Below, piece by piece: positions 33,214-40,882 of a DNA stretch of 64,000 nt. The notes under the pieces are model-generated. The model saw nothing but the letters and a program-made list of their open reading frames with translations, ran no database searches and was not told where the DNA came from. The first letter of the stretch is position 1; every line of letters begins with the position of its first letter. A program made the translations under genes and the position numbers. Source of the DNA: Prevotella sp. (GTDB lineage: Bacteria > Bacteroidota > Bacteroidia > Bacteroidales > Bacteroidaceae); NCBI GenBank assembly GCA_016285075.1, contig JAEEQB010000008.1, positions 36,152-100,151 on the forward strand, in the 5' to 3' direction.

Positions 33214-33608
33214 TCCTTCTTCCATGCTTCGTAGAAGTCCGGGTTGGTCCATACAAGTTCGTAGTCTCGGGTCATGAATACCTGGACTGTGTGGCCTGTG
33301 GCCATCAATTCGCCGTCAGCCGTGTTGCGTATCTCATAGTCGAAGATGATCTTGGCAGCTTCTGTCGGACGGTAGGTGATGGTTATTTCTGGCTGCATGT
33401 CGTATGTGAGTGGCTTCTTGTACTGGATGGAATAGTCCACTAATGGAGCATAGTATCCATTGTCGGCTATCAGTCCGTAGCTCAGCCCGAATACTCGTCC
33501 GAAGTGCTCTCTGGCATCTTCAAGATACTTGGCGTAGGCACCGTGCCATACTACGTGCATGGCATCAATCTCGCTGAAACGTATCTTAAAGGGGACGGTA
33601 GTTTTCAT
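33198..33608 (-). CDS. 4HBT-type hot-dog thioesterase
   Basis: A 136-residue acyl-thioesterase. The 4-hydroxybenzoyl-CoA thioesterase pattern is clear: FSEIDAMHVVWHGAYAKYLEDAREHFG, including the catalytic-type Asp and the helix, then the beta sheet (YSIQYKKPLTYDMQPEIT). Equivalent thioesterases (ApeK-like) occur in aryl-polyene clusters, for editing or release of ACP-bound chains. It is 30 bases after the dehydratase gene. Confidence 0.87.
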   Translation of the reverse strand: MKTTVPFKIRFSEIDAMHVVWHGAYAKYLEDAREHFGRVFGLSYGLIADNGYYAPLVDYSIQYKKPLTYDMQPEITITYRPTEAAKIIFDYEIRNTADGELMATGHTVQVFMTRDYELVWTNPDFYEAWKKEWQEQ

Positions 33609-33638
33609 TCTTCACACCTCATTTGACATTCCACATTC

Positions 33639-34076
33639 CTAAATATCCTTTGCTTCTAAATCTGTCAGAGCGATTTTCACTCTTGCCGAAGCAATGGTCT
33701 CGTTGCCCACCATGGTGGTAACACTTGCCAATGTCAGGTTAAATACCTCTTCCACGATGTGAACGTGGGTAATGAGTATCTCATGGCAGCGTGGCTGGCG
33801 CAGTATCTGGCAGTCACGAATATCGCCGATGAAGCCGAGTTTGATTGATTCGTTGTTCTGGCGGTTGATGCATCCCATTCGGGCAGCACATGCCTGTGCC
33901 ATATTCTCTATCATGCCTGCTGGTGCCAGCAGATTATCGTCCAGGAATATGTTGTCCTCGCGAACAGTGAACTCTGTAACAGCGTCGGCAGGATTGCAAC
34001 TCAGAACCCTGTCCACCATAACGAATGGGGGACGTTGCGGGATGAGGCTGGTTATGGGAATATCCTCAAATTTCAT
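33639..34076 (-). CDS. Hot-dog dehydratase subunit carrying the catalytic Glu (FabZ-like)
   Basis: A 145-residue hot-dog protein with the FabZ start (LIPQRPPFVMVDRVLSC) and the helix GMIENMAQACAARMG carrying Glu57. The His-bearing HFPG loop of FabZ is missing; the segment reads LDDNLLAPAGMIEN instead. Alone it should lack one catalytic residue. The small dehydratase at 27115-27483 has the reciprocal defect, which suggests a heterodimer. Its start overlaps the ACP stop by one base (TAATG), so translation is coupled. Confidence 0.85.
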   Translation of the reverse strand: MKFEDIPITSLIPQRPPFVMVDRVLSCNPADAVTEFTVREDNIFLDDNLLAPAGMIENMAQACAARMGCINRQNNESIKLGFIGDIRDCQILRQPRCHEILITHVHIVEEVFNLTLASVTTMVGNETIASARVKIALTDLEAKDI

Positions 34077-34318
34077 TAACTAACCTTTGACTCAATGTAG
34101 TCGTAGAACTGTGAGAGGGTCTTTACGTTAGCCATTTCCTGTGGGACGATCTTAAAACCGAAGTTCTTCTCTACAATTACAACGATGTCTACGTAGTCCA
34201 AACTGTCGATGCCCATGTCTTCCTTCAGCTTTGCCTCAGGAAAGATGTTCTCTTCTTCAATCTCCAGGTCGTCAATTAAAAAAGCCTTTACTTTCTCTTC
34301 AATTTCTGTTCTTGTCAT
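34076..34318 (-). CDS. Acyl carrier protein 2
   Basis: An 80-residue acidic carrier protein with the phosphopantetheine site Ser39 in MGIDSLDYVDIVVIVEKNFGFKI. It is distinct in sequence from ACP 1, so the pathway has two carriers, as ApeE and ApeF in aryl-polyene clusters. The ATG at 34318 gives a normal ACP length; the longer in-frame start at 34396 would overlap the acyltransferase gene by 65 bases. Confidence 0.93.
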   Translation of the reverse strand: MTRTEIEEKVKAFLIDDLEIEEENIFPEAKLKEDMGIDSLDYVDIVVIVEKNFGFKIVPQEMANVKTLSQFYDYIESKVS

Positions 34319-34331
34319 AATACTTATATAT

Positions 34332-35210
34332 TTATTGATTCCAAAAGTCGAAATAGTTATACCATTGTGCGGGATAGAGCTTAACGATACGCTCAAGTTC
34401 AGCTACATAAGCCTCTGCCAACTGTTGAATCTGCTCTTTGTGTGGTGCCTGCTTGTCATAGCTGAGCGGGGTGACGTATATCTTGTATTTCTTCGATGAT
34501 TCTTTCATTACGTGGACGGTCAGTGCCTCAACCCCTCTAAGTACCACTACCTGGAAGGGACCCATAGGTAGGTGGGCCTCACATCCGAGGAAGGTTACGG
34601 GAACAAATTTCCGTGAGCCCCAGATGCGGTCTGCGGGTATGCTGACTGTCTCGCCATTGGCCAGTGCACCGTTGATTTCAAACAGGTGGCTCATGTCGGA
34701 CATGATGGGAATCATGTGTATATTTGCATGTGCAAACAAACGGTCACGGTTGTTCATCACCTCCTTCTTCTCTCCGTAGTAAACCAACGCATTGAACCTC
34801 TTGGTTTCTGCTACCAGCGAGTAACCGGCAATCTCGTAATTGCCCACATGCGAACTGAACTGCACGAAGCCCTCAGGCTTTTTTGCCAGTTCAAGGAAGT
34901 GCTCATAGCCTTCCAACTCAATGTTGAAATGGCGGCCTGCATACATGGCGAACTTGTCGATGACAGCCTGTGCAAACAGGCAGTGGTTCTTGTAAGCCAG
35001 CCACAGTGCATGCAGTGATGAGTAGCCGAGGTGGTTGCGGAAGAAGTGGTAGGCGTAGCGGAAACCAGGTTTGAAGAGGGTGGGTGTGACGGCAAAGACA
35101 TAGGCCAACACATAAATGACCCGAGTGTCAATAATCCTCAGGAGCTTTATGAGCCAACGGTGCATCAGTCCGTTGCCAAACGTTGTTCCGCCCCACTTTT
35201 TCTCTGCCAT
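34332..35210 (-). CDS. LpxL/HtrB-like lipid acyltransferase 1
   Basis: A 292-residue membrane acyltransferase of the lauroyl/myristoyl transferase family. The catalytic HX4E is in FSSHVGNYEIAGY; later the VPVTFLGCEAHLPMGPFQVVVLRG segment is typical. A hydrophobic N-terminal helix is followed by an Arg/Tyr-rich region. It probably transfers an acyl chain from ACP to a lipid acceptor rather than acting in lipid A synthesis, given its context. It is paralogous to the copy at 37050-37919. Confidence 0.85.
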   Translation of the reverse strand: MAEKKWGGTTFGNGLMHRWLIKLLRIIDTRVIYVLAYVFAVTPTLFKPGFRYAYHFFRNHLGYSSLHALWLAYKNHCLFAQAVIDKFAMYAGRHFNIELEGYEHFLELAKKPEGFVQFSSHVGNYEIAGYSLVAETKRFNALVYYGEKKEVMNNRDRLFAHANIHMIPIMSDMSHLFEINGALANGETVSIPADRIWGSRKFVPVTFLGCEAHLPMGPFQVVVLRGVEALTVHVMKESSKKYKIYVTPLSYDKQAPHKEQIQQLAEAYVAELERIVKLYPAQWYNYFDFWNQ

Positions 35211-35237
35211 TTTCCTATGATTAGCAAATTGCCCTGA

Positions 35238-36344
35238 TCACTCTTTTACTTTTACTACTAAGATAGAATGACCTTGTCCCAAATGATCGTGTATGGTCTC
35301 TATCTCCAGTCCTGCCTGACGGATACAGTATTCCATGTCCTCCGTGTTGTACATCTTCGAATTGCCGTTGGCCAATGCGGTGAAGTAGAGGCTTGTCATT
35401 GTCAGGCAGAGGGCGGCCGGCTCGAAGCGCTGACGGTCCCAAAGGGTTTCCATGATGTAGATACGCGTCTCAGCAGTCATTGCCTCCTTTGCTCTTTTCA
35501 GGATACCCACTATTTCCTCCATGCTGAAACAGTCAAGGAATTGGCTCATCCAGATGGCATCAAGTCCTCCATTGCGTTTGGGGAAGAGTGCACTTTCGTC
35601 AAGCAGATTAATGCCGTAGCCACTGATACGTTCGGCACCTTCTTTCCCTTTCACGTTCTCTTGCATCATGCCTATTTGCTGGGGCAGGTCGAGGATGGTT
35701 ACTTCTACCTCCTGGCTATAGCTCACGCACTGCAGTGCCCATTTGCCGGTATTGCCTCCAACGTCGTAGAGGGACTTCACATGGTGCTCGTCGAATATGA
35801 TCTTCAGGGCCTCGGGAAACGATGAGTCGCTATAGAAGTGGTCAAAGCCGAACCAGCTCTTCTGAACCTGTGGAGGCAACTGAGACAGGCCTTCATAAAT
35901 GGTGGGCCAGTCGCCGAAATGCTTCAGACCGGCGGGACGTCCCTCCTTGAGTGCTTCTTCAAGATGGAACCAGCCTTCATAGTTCACGTCGTGATTGAAA
36001 TCAATGTTCACACGCGTAGCTGGGTCGTTCTGCAGGAACCAACCGGTTTTGGAGATGTTGAACTTCTCTGTCTCAGGGTCTACAAGGACCGTTCCAATAC
36101 AGAGCGATGCCTCCAGCAGGCATTTTACTGCATAGTCAGAAAGGCCTGTTGCCTCTACAATCTCCTTTCGGGTCATGCCGTCTTTGGAGTCCAGAAGCAT
36201 CTGCAGGATTCCAAACTTCACCATGAGCCTCGATGCCTGGAACACCACAGGTCCCCAGGCAATGAACTCTGCCAGCCGCTGTGCATCGCGGGCAGCCAGC
36301 TGATCTTTTGTATACGCCTTTTGCAAGGCTGGAGATAAATGCAT
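35238..36344 (-). CDS. SAM-dependent O-methyltransferase
   Basis: A 368-residue methyltransferase of the plant-type dimeric group: an N-terminal winged-helix dimerisation domain (ASRLMVKFGILQMLLDSKDGMTRKEIVEATGLS) followed by a Rossmann domain with the SAM motif SLYDVGGNTGKWALQC and the strand VEVTILDLP. Enzymes of this family O-methylate phenols. The substrate could be an aryl head group or the resorcinol. ATG 36344 was preferred to 36377, which lies inside the preceding gene. Confidence 0.87.
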   Translation of the reverse strand: MHLSPALQKAYTKDQLAARDAQRLAEFIAWGPVVFQASRLMVKFGILQMLLDSKDGMTRKEIVEATGLSDYAVKCLLEASLCIGTVLVDPETEKFNISKTGWFLQNDPATRVNIDFNHDVNYEGWFHLEEALKEGRPAGLKHFGDWPTIYEGLSQLPPQVQKSWFGFDHFYSDSSFPEALKIIFDEHHVKSLYDVGGNTGKWALQCVSYSQEVEVTILDLPQQIGMMQENVKGKEGAERISGYGINLLDESALFPKRNGGLDAIWMSQFLDCFSMEEIVGILKRAKEAMTAETRIYIMETLWDRQRFEPAALCLTMTSLYFTALANGNSKMYNTEDMEYCIRQAGLEIETIHDHLGQGHSILVVKVKE

Positions 36345-36357
36345 ATCTTGTCTTTGA

Positions 36358-36921
36358 TTATTTTGATGCCTTGACAATCATCTTTGCCACGTTCTCATAG
36401 CACGTGCCTAAGCGCTTTTCTTCGGTGAAATCGTACGAGCCGTTGCCACGAATCTCAAAGAGTTCGTATTCCGCCAGTTTGTTGCCGCCGTTGTCTGATA
36501 CAATCAGCTTGCCGGTAATCTCTGCAGAACCGGCTCTGCCGCCGAATACCACCGATACGGCTGCACTGCCGAGGTCTAACTTCTCAATCACAATCTTCAT
36601 CTTCAGGTCGGCCTTGTCGGTTGTCACCACCTGCACGCCCTTCTTGTTCTTCTTGTTAAAAGCTTCGATGAAACGGTTGCGTGCCGAAGCAGCCATCTCG
36701 GGCCAGTCCTTCACGAACTCCTCGCCGCGCTTCTTCAGGTAGTCCATCAGTTTGTCTCCTTTTTCCACCACGGTGTTGGTGTAGTCAAATTCCAGGGTGG
36801 CGGTCTTGCCACTTTCTGTCAGCACTTTCCCGTCGCCGGAAATCACACTCACTCTGTCGTCCTTTGCACTTACTGACAAGACCATCATCATGGCCATCAG
36901 TATCATTATAGCTTTCTTCAT
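36358..36921 (-). CDS. Exported DUF4410-like protein of unknown function
   Basis: A 187-residue exported protein (signal peptide MKKAIMILMAMMMVLSVSA) with a beta-rich domain. The pattern KADLKMKIVIEKLDLGSAAVSVVFGGRAGSAEITGKLIVSD resembles the DUF4410 and lipoprotein-associated group, in which a strand pair and a Gly-rich turn repeat. It is unclear whether it acts on the polyene. It lies 13 bases before the methyltransferase and follows the 128-base gap with a repeat element. Confidence 0.6.
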   Translation of the reverse strand: MKKAIMILMAMMMVLSVSAKDDRVSVISGDGKVLTESGKTATLEFDYTNTVVEKGDKLMDYLKKRGEEFVKDWPEMAASARNRFIEAFNKKNKKGVQVVTTDKADLKMKIVIEKLDLGSAAVSVVFGGRAGSAEITGKLIVSDNGGNKLAEYELFEIRGNGSYDFTEEKRLGTCYENVAKMIVKASK

Positions 36922-36962
36922 AATTCGTTTGTTTTAATTTCTCATTATCTCATTATCTCTAT

Positions 36963-37043
36963 TTGATGCTTTGCATCGACTTTCCTCACGCTCGGCCATT
37001 TGAGAGCAAGCTCTCATGGCACTCGCTTAATCGGAAAGTTCTC
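36963..37043 (-). repeat. Hairpin-bearing dispersed repeat, copy 1
   Basis: In the gap between an acyltransferase and the DUF4410-like gene. Read on the minus strand it holds AGTGCCAT, a hairpin GAGAGC/GCTCTC, AATGGCCGAG, CGTGAGGAAAGTCG and the small palindrome GATGC...GCATC. A second copy at 48278-48335 shares AGTG, the GGCCAT...ATGGCC pairing and the AATGGCCGAG block, with a different but still paired stem (CAAGC/GCTTG). It is internal to the polyene operon and therefore transcribed. Confidence 0.6.
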
Positions 37044-37049
37044 AATTTC

Positions 37050-37919
37050 TCACTCCCACAGGTCAGAGTAGTTGAACCATTGCAGGGGATACATATCCAG
37101 CAGCCGTTCTATCTCAGCGGTATAGCCATCGGCTATCTGCTGGCGTTGCTGGTTCTTGGGCAGAGTCCTGTCGTATGGCAGTGGAGTAAAGTAGGCACTG
37201 TAGGATCCGTCGCGTTCCTTCATGGCACTGACCATGATCACGTCAATGCCTCTGGTGGTAGCCAGCGAAAACGGTCCTTTGGCCAGCTTCACACCATAGC
37301 CGTGGAGGGTTGCCATCACCAACTTGTTAGCATTCATGAAACGATCGGCAAAGGCGTTCACAATCTCTCCCTTGTCCAATGCTTCTACAATTTCTTCACT
37401 GTGTGATGTGCCTGTGCCTACGGGAATCATCTTGATGTTGGAGTCGCCAAACGAAGCTTTCCTGTATCTCATCAGCGACTGCTTCTCACCTCCGTAGACC
37501 AGCACATTGCAGGGTTTGTTCAGATGGAGAGAATAGCCCAGTATCTCGCTGCAGCCAATATGGGCACTAAGTTGGATGAAGGGTTTGGGACTATCCATCA
37601 GTTGTTTGTACACCTCCAGTCCATGGTAGTTGATCTTGAACTTATGGCCGGCATACATGGCAAACTTGTCAATCACCGTCTGACCGAACAAGCAGTGGTT
37701 CCTGTAGGTGGCACATAGTGACTTCCACCAACCATAGCCGCGTCGATAATGGAAATACCTGAACGTTAGGCGGGCACCAGGGCTGAAAACCATCGTTACG
37801 GGAATGACGAACACGGCCATGAAGCAATAGACAGCTTTCGTGCTGACGCTCTTGAGCAGTCTGATGAGCATCCTGAACATCCAGGCGCTGCCGTAAGTCG
37901 TTCCCTCGCGTAACTTCAT
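37050..37919 (-). CDS. LpxL/HtrB-like lipid acyltransferase 2
   Basis: A 289-residue paralogue of the acyltransferase at 34332-35210, with HX4E in QLSAHIGCSEILGYS and a hydrophobic N-terminal region (VSTKAVYCFMAVFVIPVTMVFS). The start MKLREGTTYGSAWMFRML corresponds to the paralogue. Two LpxL-type enzymes together with two PlsC-type enzymes imply a product with more than one acyl chain. It lies 128 bases before the DUF4410-like gene and 37 bases after the KS. Confidence 0.85.
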   Translation of the reverse strand: MKLREGTTYGSAWMFRMLIRLLKSVSTKAVYCFMAVFVIPVTMVFSPGARLTFRYFHYRRGYGWWKSLCATYRNHCLFGQTVIDKFAMYAGHKFKINYHGLEVYKQLMDSPKPFIQLSAHIGCSEILGYSLHLNKPCNVLVYGGEKQSLMRYRKASFGDSNIKMIPVGTGTSHSEEIVEALDKGEIVNAFADRFMNANKLVMATLHGYGVKLAKGPFSLATTRGIDVIMVSAMKERDGSYSAYFTPLPYDRTLPKNQQRQQIADGYTAEIERLLDMYPLQWFNYSDLWE

Positions 37920-37956
37920 ATTCCTGACCCTCTGCTTGTTTATCGGCCCCTGCTTC

Positions 37957-39174
37957 TCACTTCCTGATCACCAGTGCGGAATTGGTACCTCCGAAACCGA
38001 AGGAATTGCTGAGCACGGTGTTGACCTCCATGTCTACAGTCTTGGCAGTGAGGTTCAGCGGAGCTGAGTACTCATCGGGTGTCTCAAAGTTGATGTTAGG
38101 AGCCACGAAGTTGTGCTGCATCATCAGCAGCGAGTAGACTGCCTCGCTGGCACCAGCCATCCAGCATTCGTGACCCGTCATTGACTTCGTGCTTGAAATG
38201 AGGGCACGCTTGCCATTGAACAGGCGGTTCAAGGCTATGGCTTCGAACATGTCGCCTTGCTGAGTAGAGGTGGCATGTGCATTCACGTAGTCAATATCGT
38301 CGGCCTTCACACCGGCATCGTCCAATGCACGTTTCATGGCAATGTAGCTGCCTTCGTCGCTGGGTTGGCTGATACCGCCTCCGTTGCTTGAAAAACCGTA
38401 TCCGCAGACCTCGCCGAGAATGTTGGCACCGCGTTTCACGGCATGCTCATATTCCTCGAGCACCAGTGCGGCAGCACCACCGCTGGGTACCAGCCCGTCG
38501 CGGTTCTTGTCGAAGGGACGCGAGGCCTTTGTGGGGTCGTCCATGCGTACAGAGAAGGCGTTCAGGGCATCGAATGACGACATGCTGTACTTATTCACCT
38601 CCTGGGCACCTCCACAGAGCACCATTTCCTGCAAGCCCTGCTTGATGAACATATAAGCCAGTCCGATGGCATGAGAGCCGCTGGCACATGCCGAGCTGAC
38701 AGAGAAGTTCACACCGCGAAGATGGAAGATGGTGTTCATATTCATGTTCACCGTCGAGTTCATGCCCTGGAAGATCAGCCCTGAGCCGATCATGGCTGAG
38801 TCGTGTTTTTCGCGCATAATCCTGTCAGACTCAACTACAGCACTGGCCGACGAGTCGTTGCCAAAGATGACACCCACCTCGTTCTGCAACAGATAGTCAT
38901 CGTCGATGCCTGCCAGCTGGAAAGCCTCCTTGCTGGCCATGAATGCATATTCAGCCTCTTCCGACAGTCCCATGCGGGTACGTCGATCCAGCAGCCCTTT
39001 CAGTTGTGGACGCTGTACGATGCCAGTCAGACCCGACCGGAAACCATATTCCATTCTGTCCTGATCAATGCCGATGCCTGACTTGCCGTTATACAGCGAC
39101 TCTTTTACTTCTTCCAGATTAGTCCCTAAGCAGGACCATATTCCCATTCCCGTTATTACTACTCTCTTACTCAT
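37957..39174 (-). CDS. Beta-ketoacyl-ACP synthase I
   Basis: A 405-residue ketosynthase with a full triad: Cys163 in SVSSACASGSH, His300 in VNAHATSTQQGD and His335 in SMTGHECWMAG. The sequence resembles FabB/FabF and matches the ApeR-type ketosynthase position, possibly for priming condensations or for the second chain used by DarB. It lies 44 bases after the fabG-like gene. Confidence 0.9.
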   Translation of the reverse strand: MSKRVVITGMGIWSCLGTNLEEVKESLYNGKSGIGIDQDRMEYGFRSGLTGIVQRPQLKGLLDRRTRMGLSEEAEYAFMASKEAFQLAGIDDDYLLQNEVGVIFGNDSSASAVVESDRIMREKHDSAMIGSGLIFQGMNSTVNMNMNTIFHLRGVNFSVSSACASGSHAIGLAYMFIKQGLQEMVLCGGAQEVNKYSMSSFDALNAFSVRMDDPTKASRPFDKNRDGLVPSGGAAALVLEEYEHAVKRGANILGEVCGYGFSSNGGGISQPSDEGSYIAMKRALDDAGVKADDIDYVNAHATSTQQGDMFEAIALNRLFNGKRALISSTKSMTGHECWMAGASEAVYSLLMMQHNFVAPNINFETPDEYSAPLNLTAKTVDMEVNTVLSNSFGFGGTNSALVIRK

Positions 39175-39218
39175 CTATCATCTGTCATTTATCATTTATC
39201 ATTTAGGGCAAAGCCCGC

Positions 39219-39950
39219 TCAAGTGTACAGTCCTCCGTTGATGGAGATGACCTCTCCGGTGATGTATGCAGCGGCATCCGACAAGAGGAACTTCACCAGT
39301 GCGGCTACTTCCTCGGGCTTTCCGAAGCGTTTCATGGGCACCAGCTGCTTCAGCTCGTCCTGCGGCAACTCGCGGGTCATGTCAGTCTCAATGAACCCTG
39401 GGGCCACGGCGTTCACCGTGACGCTGCGTGCAGCAGTCTCCAAAGCCAATGCCTTGGTGGCTCCGATGAGCGCAGCCTTGGCAGCGCTGTAGTTGGCCTG
39501 CCCCTGCATGCCTTTCAGCCCTGACAGCGACGACATGTTGACGATCCTGCCTCCATGCTTGCGCTGCATCATCTTGGGCAGCAGCTTGCGGGTGACGTAG
39601 AAGAATCCGTTGAGCGATGTGTCGATGACAGCGTGCCAGTCCTCATCGGGCATCATGAACATCACGTTGTCGCGGCGTATGCCGGCATTGTTCACCAGAT
39701 AGGCAATGTAGTCATCCGGATGAGCTTCCTCCCATGCATTCAGGGCTTCGTTCACCGCATCGGCGTTGCTCACGTCGAACGGCATCAGTTCGGCCTGTCC
39801 TCCCTGAGCCTCAATCTCAGCCTTCACAGACAGGGCTGCCTGTTCGTTCGACTGATAGTTAATGATGACGGGCACGCCCGTACCTGCTATTTCCAGGCAA
39901 ATGGCTTTTCCTAATCCTCTGGAACCGCCTGTTACAAGAGCATATTTCAT
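39219..39950 (-). CDS. 3-oxoacyl-ACP reductase (FabG-like ketoreductase)
   Basis: A 243-residue SDR enzyme: TGGSRGLGKAIC (cofactor), NNAG, catalytic Ser in MSSLSGLKGMQGQ and the YSAAK pair. It reduces 3-ketoacyl-ACP to 3-hydroxyacyl-ACP with NADPH, equivalent to ApeQ in aryl-polyene synthesis. It is the first biosynthetic gene, 41 bases after the UpxY gene. A housekeeping fabG is expected elsewhere. Confidence 0.92.
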   Translation of the reverse strand: MKYALVTGGSRGLGKAICLEIAGTGVPVIINYQSNEQAALSVKAEIEAQGGQAELMPFDVSNADAVNEALNAWEEAHPDDYIAYLVNNAGIRRDNVMFMMPDEDWHAVIDTSLNGFFYVTRKLLPKMMQRKHGGRIVNMSSLSGLKGMQGQANYSAAKAALIGATKALALETAARSVTVNAVAPGFIETDMTRELPQDELKQLVPMKRFGKPEEVAALVKFLLSDAAAYITGEVISINGGLYT

Positions 39951-39991
39951 TTCTCCCTCTCTTAATTACACATTTTATTATTCACATTCCC

Positions 39992-40660
39992 TCATATCTT
40001 CTCAATGAACGCCGTGGGAATATAAGCCGTAGATATGAGCCCTATCTTCGACAACGTCACGATGACTCGCTGCTGGCCTGCCACGCGGGCTACTTTGCCC
40101 TCTACGCCTTTGAATGCACCGTCCACCACCTTTACCTGGTCGCCGCTTTTATAGTGGCACATGGACGGCTCTACGAAACGCAGGTGCTCGCTATGGGTGC
40201 TCGTGGCACGGATAAAGTTGTCCATCTCGTTCAGAGGAATGGTCAGCGGTGGGTTCTTCTGTAGCTCGTCCACCTCAAAGTGGTTATAATAATAGGTAAG
40301 GAACGACAGTTCTGGCGTGTATTTCACGTATTCCTCAGCCTTCTGCTCTGTGGTGTATGCGAAAAGCAGGTTGGGGATGAGGTTTTCCAGCACATGTTTC
40401 CGTTTCCCATGCACGAATTTCATGGCTGAGCGTTTTGCAATGTAGGTGAGGGTCCCATCCATGATCATGTATTTGGCGGCACGGTCCTCACGTCCATAGG
40501 AAGCGCGAAACACGTACCATTTCTTCTGAGGGTCAAGGACGTACTCTACCGACACCCCTGTTTCTGAGCTGTTTGCTTCGGGGATGGTATCAGGGGTAAG
40601 CCTGACACAAGAAGGATTTGCCTCGCCTCCACGAGTTTTCACATTAGACAATGTGTTCAT
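39992..40660 (-). CDS. UpxY-type NusG-like transcription antiterminator
   Basis: A 222-residue NusG paralogue. A NusG N-terminal domain begins at about residue 47 (KKWYVFRASYGREDRAAKYM) and a KOW domain lies at the end (YKSGDQVKVVDGAFKGVEGKVARVAGQQRVIV). UpxY proteins let RNA polymerase read through long capsule operons; as first gene here it probably does this for the 26-kb polyene operon. A 45-residue unordered N-terminal extension precedes the NusG domain. The leader predicted from the promoter is only about 5-10 bases, so the site of loading is not obvious. Confidence 0.88.
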   Translation of the reverse strand: MNTLSNVKTRGGEANPSCVRLTPDTIPEANSSETGVSVEYVLDPQKKWYVFRASYGREDRAAKYMIMDGTLTYIAKRSAMKFVHGKRKHVLENLIPNLLFAYTTEQKAEEYVKYTPELSFLTYYYNHFEVDELQKNPPLTIPLNEMDNFIRATSTHSEHLRFVEPSMCHYKSGDQVKVVDGAFKGVEGKVARVAGQQRVIVTLSKIGLISTAYIPTAFIEKI

Positions 40661-40671
40661 GAAAACGGCCG

Positions 40672-40704
40672 CAAAATTACAAAAAAAAGTTTAAATAGGA
40701 CAAA
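40672..40704 (-). promoter_or_regulatory. Promoter of the polyene operon
   Basis: On the minus strand, TTTG (40704-40701), 21 bases, TAATTTTG (40679-40672). This is a full match to the Bacteroidota consensus. It is the only convincing full promoter found in the gap upstream of the UpxY gene and should drive the whole operon. Confidence 0.7.
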
Positions 40705-40882
40705 TAATAAAGGAAAAATGTGATTTTACTGCTGTTTTTATCATATAAGCTCATCTGCAAAGAGATAATCATCCCACGTTTTCGGGCAATCATAATGGGA
40801 ATGCCGATGATGGATTGCATCAATCCTGCAGTCTTTTCGCGGGGATGTCTTGTCGTGAAGAGAGGCTGGTTTTACTGCAGTT

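Noticed and set aside
34332..35210. Housekeeping lipid A acyltransferase lpxL
   Set aside because: Two paralogues lie within the polyene operon, so a role in that pathway is more likely.
14541..40660. Capsular polysaccharide locus (because of UpxY)
   Set aside because: There is no Wzx/Wzy, only one glycosyltransferase and no initiating sugar transferase; carrier proteins and ketosynthases dominate.
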